Part shown: piece by piece, positions 12,558-22,564 of the stretch | Layout: every line of letters starts with the position of its first letter | Numbering within the stretch: position 1 is the first letter of the stretch | Assembly: GCA_037043015.1 (NCBI GenBank) | Contig: CM073329.1 | Span: 13,346,648-13,410,647 of the forward strand | Source of the DNA: Bryum argenteum | Lineage: Eukaryota; Streptophyta; Bryopsida; Bryales; Bryaceae | DNA: 64,000 nt | Direction of reading: 5' to 3' | The notes under the pieces: generated by a model | Database searches by the model: none | What the model was told of the DNA's origin: nothing | The model's input: only the letters and a program-made list of their open reading frames with translations | Made by a program: the position numbers and the translations under genes

Positions 12558-12768
12558 CTGAAGACCGCGCCGGCCATTATTCATTATACTCTCGTTCCCC
12601 CTTTTGCTCTCCCGCTCCTTAGCCCTCTCATTGTTACTTCCTGCCCATAAGATATATTATTCATATGCCATTCGTATCATTCTGTTTGTTCCATCACTCT
12701 TTTGAGATTTCTCCTCATCCATCACAAGGTTCAAAGACCTAAATCCTTCAAGAAAGTCAAAAGCCAAA

Positions 12769-13494
12769 ATGGGTGGTGAAACAAAGGAGGGGCTTGATTT
12801 GTCCTTGCACATTGAGTGCTACTTTTGCAAGCATGTGTCTCCACATCATGACTTTGCATATTACAACAACAAAAAGAAGAACCAACCCCGGTTCAAATGT
12901 TGCAATTGCAACAAGCTCTTCACATGGAGCAATCTTGGACGTTCTCAAGGGAAGAAGTACTCCAAAAAAAGAAATGAGTGCCAATTGGTGAACACTTCAC
13001 AAAAACAACAAAGTCAAAAGACAAAAACTAAAACTAAACCCTCTTCACCTACCTTTGCTAACACCTTGGAGGAAATAAACAATGATGATGTGGACTTTGC
13101 AACCCCACTAGAAGAGTGTCTCATGGAAGATGCACCAAACAAGGCTACCTCCCCTCCAACAACATGCAACTCATCATCTACACTTGATGAAACAACCTTG
13201 GAGGACACAAGCTATGAGATTGTGGACTTTGGAGCTTTATTAGAAGATGCAATCATGCGAGAAGGTGCACCAAATGAAGATCACAATGATGTGGATCCAC
13301 AATGTCCTACTATTGATGAGAATGTCCCAATGTACAACATTCCATGGGAATTTGACCAATTTCAAGAGAATCTTCCATTGGAGTTGGACCAAGTTGAATG
13401 CAATGTTCCAACAAATTCGGACCGAGTACTTCAAAATGTGGATTCATGGGTATGGATCAGAAAATTTGATCCATACAAAGCATTTAACTATTAG
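12769..13494 (+). CDS. Dof-like single zinc-finger protein, acidic C-terminus
   Basis: Single exon, 241 aa. The ATG in CCAAAATGG is the first in frame after the TATA box. Residues 17-57 hold CYFC, then YYNNKKKNQPRFKCCNC and FTW. This resembles the plant Dof finger in its paired CX2C ligands and its YYNN...QPR core. The spacer between Cys pairs is 23 rather than the usual 21, and the basic arm after the finger is only loosely Dof-like (GRSQGKKYSKKRN). The rest is acidic, with two related blocks (VDFATPLEECLMEDAPN and VDFGALLEDAIMREGAPN) and a PWEFDQFQENLPLELDQ segment, plausible as an activation region. DNA binding is an inference. An unrelated zinc-ribbon domain remains possible. Confidence 0.6.
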   Translation: MGGETKEGLDLSLHIECYFCKHVSPHHDFAYYNNKKKNQPRFKCCNCNKLFTWSNLGRSQGKKYSKKRNECQLVNTSQKQQSQKTKTKTKPSSPTFANTLEEINNDDVDFATPLEECLMEDAPNKATSPPTTCNSSSTLDETTLEDTSYEIVDFGALLEDAIMREGAPNEDHNDVDPQCPTIDENVPMYNIPWEFDQFQENLPLELDQVECNVPTNSDRVLQNVDSWVWIRKFDPYKAFNY

Positions 13495-13749
13495 CACATC
13501 AGTGCAGTACAGTTTGAGAATCATATGTTTTCAATGTGTATCTCGATGTACTTGTAAACGATTATGATACAAAATTCCATGATTCGCTTTTCGAACTGAG
13601 TACTTGTGTTACTTGGTGTTTCAACTACTAATGGTCTGCATGGAAATTTTGTTTGTGGTCACATTCCATCAAATTCACAAATGACGTGCCTGATAAATCT
13701 CAAAACAAACATTGGAAAAGAATCTAGCTACTGACCTTGGAAAATAATC

Positions 13750-13866
13750 CAGCTATGATTCCAATACTATGGAAGGATCCCCATCCTGGTCAATATAGAG
13801 AGTAAAGATTGACCAACAGTAAAAACTTACATCATGTTTTTAGAAATTAGTGTATCTAACACTAAC
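13750..13866. mobile_element. Truncated copy of the 217-bp TA-flanked MITE
   Basis: GGTCAATATAGAGAGTAAAG through AATTAGTGTATCTAACACTA matches the right half of the element at 53390-53606. The left half is missing. Confidence 0.7.
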
Positions 13867-13970
13867 CGAGACATAGCAGGATATTAGTGTATTAACCGAG
13901 ACATAGCAGGATACTGGAAAGGATATTAGTGTAGTAACCGAGACATAGTAGGATACTGGAAACTAGCCAT
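13867..13970. repeat. Tandem repeat with ACCGAGACATAGCAGGATA, three units
   Basis: The string (one substitution in the last copy) recurs three times, spaced by TTAGTGTA-containing linkers. It continues directly from the MITE end, so it probably arose by amplification of its terminal region. It lies just 3' of both flanking convergent genes. Confidence 0.75.
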
Positions 13971-14026
13971 ACCTGTAAAAGAGAATAAAGATACATGGAA
14001 ACAGTTTGGATGGATATGAAATGGAA

Positions 14027-17000
14027 TCACGTTGTGTACTCCGCATTAATTTTGACATAGTCGTAACTCAAATCGCAGCCCCATGCTTGGCTATGTCCCG
14101 CACCATTTCCTGCACCCACATTCATATGTAATTCCATCAAGATGCTAGTACTCCATAAAAACGGGGGGTATATGGTGATCGGGAATCTTTGCAATTTTTC
14201 TGATTGAAAAGTGATTTATAGATTGAAAATTTGTGTCATTGATTCAAGAGTGGGTGTTTCAGGATTGCCATCTCAAAAACAGACTTGACACCCATTCCAA
14301 CCAAGCCCTCAGAGACACTAATTTCCAACCAGGCCTCTGCAGAGTCACTGATGTTTGCAAATTGAGGGATGTGATTTGGTACCATTTTTTAGCGATACTA
14401 CATTCCTGATAGAGAGTGTGAGTTTTGATATGGTTTCTATGAAAGTTGGAAGTTAGTTGATGGTTACAGATGACATGATCATAGATTAGTATTAGGGAGC
14501 ATCCAACTTTCCCATTGAGAGTTTGAAACTAATAAGAGATGTTCCATTAGCTTAGTTTTTTTCTGTCTCCACATATAAAAGAAATTCCTCTTTTATCCTG
14601 TTCGAAATGCTTACTTAGTTAGAGGTGTCTCTACCTTACAAACAGCAACGCATCTACTTGGTTGCTCTGGATATACTCATTTTCCATGTTGATTGAGAAA
14701 GTAAGAGCTTACCAATACTGATTTTGATCGAGACAGTTCCATGCACATCCCCCGCTGCTTTTAAGTACGCGCTTGCTCCATCCCTGCACATGCAATCACA
14801 AAATTACATTCCAGAACAAACAAGCTCAGCAAGTTTAGGATGTAAATCCAGCACTATATAAGAAGTACACAACTTACATGTTGCTGTACTGATATTGTAT
14901 CGTATATAGCACTGGATTATATTTGTTTCGTAGTGTGGTACAGTCGACGAATTATATAGAACGAATATACATTATCAGTGAGGATTATGCCGCTTCTTCA
15001 TAATAAGCAAGAGACAAGACCTGTCGAACTCCAGTGGTTGCCCTTTCTCCATCAAATGAAAGTCGCCGAGAAAGATTTGAAGGTCCAGAGGATCAAATGG
15101 AACTCCTGCGTACCCTGCTGCACATGCAATGCGGCCCCAGTTGGGGTCTCGCCCATATATTGCAGCCTGCACACAATCAATCATGCCTTAAATCCCTTTT
15201 AGGACAATTACCAACTTTCAAGGTGGAGTATCTACTAGTAGCTCAAGGGTAAACCATAATATCCTGTTTACGAACCTTGGTCAAAGAGGAAGCAGCAACA
15301 GAGCGAGCCACAGTCGCAGCTGATGCTTCATCTGCTGCACCTGATACAGTCACCTGCATTACCGAACACAAAGCTCTTATTAGGTTCTTATTCAAAGAAG
15401 GTTCTTATTCATGGCAAGGTAACCTGCTCAAATTTCAGCAGTGAAGTTAGCCATGGGAGCAATTTGTGTGCATACGTAGAGAGAGTAAAAATTGGGCATA
15501 CTAGAATCATCATTTCTGAAATTTTTGAAGTTCACCCTAGAGAGCCAGCCATAATTGGTACTGCTCCAGTTTTGAACAGGCTACCTTATATCACGAACAG
15601 TATTTTCGTTATAGAAACATCTGTTTCCGAGTGATTGACTGAAGAATACAGGGAAGAAAAGGATCGAGGAAGCCTGACCTCAACCAAGCACGTTGCTCCT
15701 TCACCATCAGATGCAATTGATTTGGCTAGGCCTTGCAAGACCTATACGGTATGCAAGTTAGAGAAACTTAGTCAGAAGCCTTCTGTATGATCCATAGAAG
15801 ATTCGGCGTATGACGTCCTAGCGTCCAGATTTAGTACACAACAGAAGCGAACCCATTAGGTAGACAAAAGACTTTCATGTTACGTTGAAAGACTATAAGT
15901 AGGTACAGCACAAATGCTGTTAACTTACTGAGGATTTTTAACCAGAAACTACAACTTATTCTAACATGTTCATACTTGAGACTCTAGTGATAAGTGATAC
16001 CCTCGTTATTAGTCTTTCTTTACTTCTTCAGACTTGATTATGAGATGTAACCGCATTTGGAGGATCTAATGCGGGTTACCTGGCCCATTATACTTGCAGA
16101 TCCAGTTTACCATCATTATTGACATAACACATATCAACTATGAAAGTCAACAATATTGATACATTTGATGTTCTGGTATGTTAGCATAGATCTAACAATA
16201 TATCGTATGAGAAGTAGCACTTACAGCATCAAGAGCAGCCTGCAGCTGCTGAGCTTCCTCGCTATTGATATCTGATATCTTTGAACCTCCTGCGGCCCCA
16301 CTTGCCAAAGCTAACAAGGTGTCGTTCGTGCTGCTATCACCATCGACCTGCCACAATCGAGCAATACTTTCATAACCTTCAAAATCCTCACTTCCACAAT
16401 CTCAGCAGAACTTATCACTGATGAAGAATCCACACAGTTATTAGTACCGTGATCTGGTTGAAGCTTCTATTGACAGCCGTAAGTACCATAGGCCTCCATA
16501 CATCTACCGCCACATCAGCATCACAAGTCACAACCTGCTCACAAGTCAATCACTGAATGAGAAGGGTAAACAAATAAGGGCGATTGGGAATGCTAAATAG
16601 ATTGAGAAGAGTTAAGTGTTACCCCGAGCATAGTTGCCATGTTGGGATGAATCATGCCTGAGCCTTTCGCTATGCCGCCTAGCCTCACTGTTGCACCTCC
16701 TATCTTTGAACAGTAAGAAAGTTCCAGAAAGAGCAATTAATAACATTGTTTTGCGCACAATTGTTAAATGATATGGACGTTCTGTGACGAGATGCTCGAA
16801 CGCAAAAGCTTACTTTGGTTTCAATTGCGACACTCTTGCTAACAAGATCGGTAGTCGTGATGGCCACAGCTGCGGCATCAGCTCTGCAACAAAACATGTG
16901 AAATTGCCCCAAGTCAGTGTGGAATCAGCCCGCATCTATTATTGCATAAATGAAAACTTCAGACGTTGCATTCTCCAGCAACTTTCCGGACTCTCAACTC

Positions 17001-19150
17001 ATCTTATAAAATAGGCATATCCAATTTCGACCACTTGACCCATCACCGATCAAAATGTATGGCTGAAGTACACAATCTCGGACATGAATCTAGTGAAGTA
17101 TAAACAGGGCATGTTACTCTCCTGGATATCTGCTTGAAAATGAGTATTTGATCGGTTTTGATTCAAGTGGTTGGGATTGGATATGCCTACTTTACAGCTT
17201 ATGAATGTACTGGTCACCTATATATAATTCCTCCAAGAACCATCGTCATATTCGGTGTCATTGTCCTTATCATGATCTTGTTATACTACTGGTAGGAGAT
17301 GAACGTTTGTTTTACTGATACTAATCACATAGTACAGGAGGACTACCACAGTCCACGATTAGTGACTGGTAAACCTCCGAAAAAGATAGACACGGACAAG
17401 CAACAATTTTCAATGAATTCGCCAAAACTCACGCTTCAACACTTGTAGATAAAGACGCCACCAACTTCGGCAATGCCTCGAGCAAAGCATCCTGTTGCCA
17501 AAAAAGACCCCATTGGAAGTTTGGGTTTAGACTCGACTTCCAGAGAACAAAAAGTTCTAAGCACTTCCCAAAATAATAAAATAATGATGCTTCAATCAAG
17601 GCCCATGCACACCTTTTTAATACGGTGACCTATAACCCCAGTCGATTCGATAAGAACCGACTCCTTCGGCACGCCATAATGCTGCACCCGATAACGTGTA
17701 ACCAGAATCAGTGTTATGGTTAAGCCATTTCTGATCCGGCTCAACTACCATTGACCCAATAGAAGTAAAGATCTACATAAAATCATGACCATTCAAAGAA
17801 AGCACTTCCTTGGAGAAACAAAGTACTCACAACGAACAGACAAATGGTTGGTGAGCATCTTACAAAAACTGAAAAAACTTCGGGGATGAATATCCTACCT
17901 TAGCGACAGCTGCGGCACAGTCCAGTGTATCCTGATAACCAGCATCTCCCTGCAATTCTCTCCTATCTTATGAGCACTCCTTATGAGCATTCAAGAGAAA
18001 AATGAGAACGTGCTCTGGCAAGAAACTAGCAGCTCACCGTTGCCGCATTCGCTTGACCTGCGTTGATGAGAATCGCTCGAGCCTGTCGAAAAGCCCACAC
18101 ACAACTGTGAACAAGGCCAAGTATGTCCATGTAAGTGCAATGAAAACGGGTCTCACGAACTTAATACCAACATCAAAGTAAAGAAGCTTATCCCACAGCC
18201 ACGTTAGTCATATCAAGTCACATACGATGATTCTTCAGAGAATCTTGGTTTTTTCAGAGACGGTGGGGTATAATTTTACTGAAAAAAACAATGAAACCAT
18301 CGTGTGAAGCACCTACCGTGGTAGACTCTGCCAGGATTTGTTTGCAGAAAATTACAGGAGCAGCAGCCACAATGTTCTTCGTAAAAGTTCCTGCAAAAGC
18401 CCCATCACCGTTCTTAGAGCAGTTGGGATCTTTCATTGCGCTAACATTATTGTAAAAGGAATGTTAAGTTTATACAGGAGCTGTTAAAATCTACTCAAAT
18501 ATATTGTGACTTCGAAGGGGCAAGAATATTAATGGTCAATAAGCGATACCAGAAGAGACTGCGTCGGTATCGCAGACAACAAGAGCAAGGTCCGGTTTCT
18601 TTCCAGCAGCTCGTAATCCAGCGTACATGCCAGCTGCTTGGAAGCCCTTGGCAGCTGTTACCCCACCAGGAATCTTAACAAAGTTGAAACAGGCATTAGA
18701 AGATATATACAAAGAAAACATTTTAAGAAGTATCATACAAAAGACTCAGTGTGCTGAAACTGAGAGAGGACGATAAACAAGCCATACTTGCTCCCATGGG
18801 CCCTCGGGTAACAAGATAGGAGACGCTGGAATGAATTTGCCTGGTGCCACTGTCTCTGTGTCTGTAGTGGCGCTCGCTCGAATGGCTGTAAATCTGAGCG
18901 CCTTTCTTGACTGAAGGCTCTTCGGAAAGGCTCTTTGCAATTGTATCATTCTTTGAGATGAAACGCCATAGCTCCTGTTTCTGGATTGCTCAATGGCTGC
19001 ATACACACGATACCGACACTTATTCATAGTTGAGAAGGAAAATAGTGGGAGTCTCTTCTGCTTCTGAAAGTGCAGGAATGGGGTTGAGCACGTACCGGGA
19101 AGCAAAGAGTTGGCCTGCAGGCAGAGATGAGCTGAGGACGCCATCGCCAT
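14027..19150 (-). CDS. ArgJ: Glutamate N-acetyltransferase / ornithine acetyltransferase (ArgJ), plastid form
   Basis: The minus-strand exons are 19150-19096, 18996-18788, 18673-18550, 18390-18317, 18082-18038, 17949-17899, 17681-17613, 17491-17433, 16883-16814, 16703-16623, 16534-16448, 16347-16225, 15741-15679, 15353-15276, 15166-15021, 14783-14713 and 14109-14027. All introns are GT-AG, phases agree, and the product is 495 aa. ArgJ moves the acetyl group from acetylornithine to glutamate in arginine synthesis. The order [57 protein letters not shown] (autocleavage and nucleophile Thr), [27 protein letters not shown] and a C-terminal [10 protein letters not shown] matches the family. About 80 N-terminal residues look like a plastid transit peptide. 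The first intron (19095-18997, 99 bp) is in frame and may be optional. Confidence 0.95.
17011..17190. repeat. Inverted repeat inside an ArgJ intron
   Basis: The left arm, ATAGGCATATCCAAT.TCGACCACTTGA to CCGATC (17011-17052), pairs with the right arm, GATCGGTTTTGATTCAAGTG to GGATATGCCTAC (17153-17190), with few mismatches over about 40 bp. The loop is about 100 bp. It lies in the 549-bp intron 8 and could be a MITE or a hairpin source. No clear target-site duplication was seen. Confidence 0.65.
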
Positions 19151-19187
19151 AGCTGAGCAACCTCCACAACTAGTCAGAAATTAGAAG

Positions 19188-19766
19188 TAGCATTCCTTCC
19201 AGGTAGCCATTGACGAAAATCGAAATACTGGTGACGGAAATCAACGTATCCCCTAGAAATATCAACACTTGCAGAGCTGTTCGGGATTCCTGACTGTTGA
19301 TTCCTCATCCAGTTCAAGAATGCTCACGAATGACAACTACGTCTCACAAATTTTAACTTGAGTAAAGGAGTCACTTCCTAAAATCGATAGAAATTAAGGA
19401 AATAGTAATCATCTCCGTGCTGCATTGTATTAAAGGTTGGCATCATGAGCTTCTGACACTGAAAGTCAGTAGCCCAAATCTAAAATGGCATTCCTTCAAG
19501 TGTAGCCAAAATACTGATGGCGGAATTCAACATAACCCTAAAGCATGTCAACAGTTGCAAAGGTAAAGAGCAACGTTGTTGCGCTGATCGGGATTCCTGA
19601 ACGTTGATCTCTTCGGCCGATGCAAGATGCTCACAAAATGCATGAGAGTTTACATTTCAGAGACGGAGTGGCCTCCTCGATACGGTAAAAATCGATATTG
19701 AAGTGTAAGGAAATGGCGATTCTATTTGTGCTGCATTGTAATGAAGGTGGGTGTCATGAGATTCAT
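19188..19766. repeat. Diverged tandem duplication of about 290 bp upstream of ArgJ
   Basis: Copy A (19188-19456) and copy B (19487-19766) share, in order, GCATTCCTTC, AATACTG.TG.CGGAA, TCGGGATTCCTGA.CGTTGAT-like, AAATCGATA, GTGCTGCATTGTA and CATGAG.TTC. The copies have diverged by many substitutions and small indels. Confidence 0.75.
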
Positions 19767-19937
19767 TCGATTGTAAATTGAGACCTTACATTCTTATCAG
19801 TCAAGTGGGTGTGTTCAATACCTCGATCGATCAATGCAGGACGGAGACGAACTCACCTGCTACAACTCCAGTGCGCGCCTAAATGCAATCCTTCACCGAT
19901 CGATTAGCGATAGCGAATGTGAACCCCGGAGATCACC

Positions 19938-19954
19938 TAGGGTTTAGGGTTTAA
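19938..19954. promoter_or_regulatory. Telo-box upstream of ArgJ
   Basis: TAGGGTTTAGGGTTTAA lies about 790 bp 5' of the ArgJ start codon, read as AAACCCTAAACCCTA on the gene's strand. It is probably in the distal promoter or near the transcription start if a long 5' leader exists. Confidence 0.5.
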
Positions 19955-22564
19955 GGATTCTTTATTGCTGCAAGGCAGGGACAAGTGTATGGTGGGTATG
20001 GCCACTTAGCTTGTCATTTAGATCCATTTGGTACATCATTTAACTAATCTTTTGTTGCAATTTTACATGTACTGTTTATTCACGCTTAAAGTAAAGAAAC
20101 CTAATTTCTGCCATTTTGAATCTAGGCAAGCTTGTATTCACTTCATTTTTTTATCTATGAACCTAAAATCTTTTATTGATTATGAAGATTTCCCTAACAA
20201 GACTATGTAAGTTCAAAACTTCCTCAAAGTTATTCACTTTCAAAGTTCAAAGGCATGCTAAAATATGCCTAGACTTCCATTACATTTGTACTTCAAATTC
20301 CCAAAGTATTTCCAAAGCATTAATTATGATTTCAAATAATTTGCTCGTAGCAATCAAACAAGCCCTATGTTTGGGAAATATACTACCAATTGGGTAACAC
20401 ATTAAATACTTTCGGGGGAGAAGAAAACCTATGGCAATTCATCCTAAAAACAAATTAAGAAATATTTACATTTCAGAATGCATAGTAGCATAATTTGGAA
20501 TGCAAAATGACATACTTGAGGAGCCAAAGGAGGGTATGATTTAAAAGTGAAAATAAGATATCGCAAAAAGGAAAACTACTTATATCCGCCTAGTTTCTTC
20601 GAAACTGGAAATCACTACTAAAAAGCACTGCAATCTTCAAAGTGTACAAATACGAAAAAACATTATGACCTTTTTGTTGATCTTGTCTGGATAGGTCACC
20701 AGAATATTAAACAACAACTGCTGGGATCAAAATGAGTACGTAAAACACTAGCACTCCCGACATAAACATGCATAGAGTGAGACAAATACGAGATCAAAAT
20801 TACAAAATCGGAGTCTTCAAAACCTGAAATACAAAAAACAACCTAATCCCAACTCGGGCACTGACTTTGTAAAATGATAATGTTAAACACCACAAACACT
20901 ACTAACATGCTCTAATTCAATGATGACAAGAAAATTTAGCGGACAAGAAAATAAAACTCAAAACCATTATAATCAAAACCTGCCTAAACAACAGTTAAAT
21001 ATAGGCGCTTCAGAGGTTGACCTTGGCAGCTCATAACTAATCAATGCATCGACAATTCTAAGCTTCTTGAGAGAAGGAAATGGAGGAACAGTCTCGTTCG
21101 TGTCAATCAATCTTACCAAAACGTTGGCGAAAAGAGCCTACGATTAGCAGCTAGAGTAGTACTCAACGTCAACAGAGCTCTGCCCAACACGACAGTAATA
21201 ATAATTTTGCAATCAACAAGATAGGCGGATTGTGAGGCTCCAAGCACGCTTGAATACTGTTGTGGGGATCGAACTCAATTGAAGAAAAATAGCCACACAA
21301 ATAGGCATGCGTTTTGCACATGTCAACTAGAAACTTGGAGAACCTTATTTGAGAGCTTGGGTTCTGCGATTGATAATGATTCCTACTAAGAAAACTTGTG
21401 AGAGCATTCTAGAGGATCAAGAGAGAGTAAGCCTAAGATAGAGGCCCTTGCAAACCTTGAAAAACATAGAGTTAAAACCTCTTTGCAAATTTGCAAGCTC
21501 AAGGTAAGCATATAATAATACGAAAGATGAAGCTTTTTGTAGTGATTGTATTTGATGAATGAAGAATGTTACTAAAGTCACAAATTTGCTTCCTATTCCC
21601 TTTAACAAAGTAGTCTTCACAAATAAGGGAATTGACCTTTGTTATATTGATTTTCTATTGTATTTTTCAAGCAACTTATTAAGCCATTCGGACTCAAAAA
21701 TTTGAGTGAAACAACTTGTAAATTCAACGGCCTCAACTTCCCATATAAAGCGTCCCTAATGTCAATATTTCAAGCTCGAGGGAGGGCCAGTGCTAGCTTC
21801 CTATAAAGAAAACTACTCATTGCTTACTTAAATTGCTTGGCGCTGTAATTATAACGTAAACTTCATACCTCCTAATCTGCCTTAGTATACATGTTTTAGC
21901 TTTGTTACATTATTATCGTTACAATTTAGTTGCGGCAAATTATCTAAAAACACCAAAGAAGGATGCTTCTATGAAGAATGGGTAGACATGAATGCACGGA
22001 ATTTCATAAGTAGATCTTTAGAGCCATGTGCAACAATACTCTAACTGTTGGAACATGGATCCAATTAATGAAAACAATTAGGTGTTAAGAAACAAATCAA
22101 TCATGAAATTTTAAATAATAATTATTTTATCCTCCCCTATTGACAATGGAGGGACCCTATAGGCGCGGCCTTGGTGCCCCTTCACCGCGCCATCGTCGTC
22201 CTCACCGCCCTCGGGAGCCTCTCACCTCCGTTGCAGCATTCAATTGTTGCTCGCTGTTGCATTGAAAAAAGATCTCACCGCAATTGCGGGAATCCCCGCT
22301 TCAAAATGATCCGGAGCCCTCTCAGCACTTTTTGAACAAACTGCTTCATGCCGTGAGCGCCACGCATTTGCAAAATTCTCCAATACAATCCCCTTCTGAT
22401 ACAATTCAATCCGATCATGGACCATATCCGATCCCATGCCCTCCTGGTGGAGATTGAGAGAGTTTCAAACCCGAATTGTAAGTAAGTGTCAGTGGTCACT
22501 GATTGCATTTGGAAGTGTTTGGAATATTTTATTTTAGGGTTTCGATTCTTTTTGTGTTCGATCG
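19955..22564. other. Non-coding spacer
   Basis: AT-rich to about 22130 with no recognised gene or clear repeat. From 22140 the sequence becomes GC-richer (GGCGCGGCCTTGGTGCCCCT), consistent with the promoter and leader of the FBXO7-like gene. Confidence 0.6.

Noticed and set aside
15323..15634. Plus-strand frames of about 70-100 codons in the 14.9-17.1 kb region
   Set aside because: They are antisense to ArgJ exons and introns, whose minus-strand exon structure is fully consistent.
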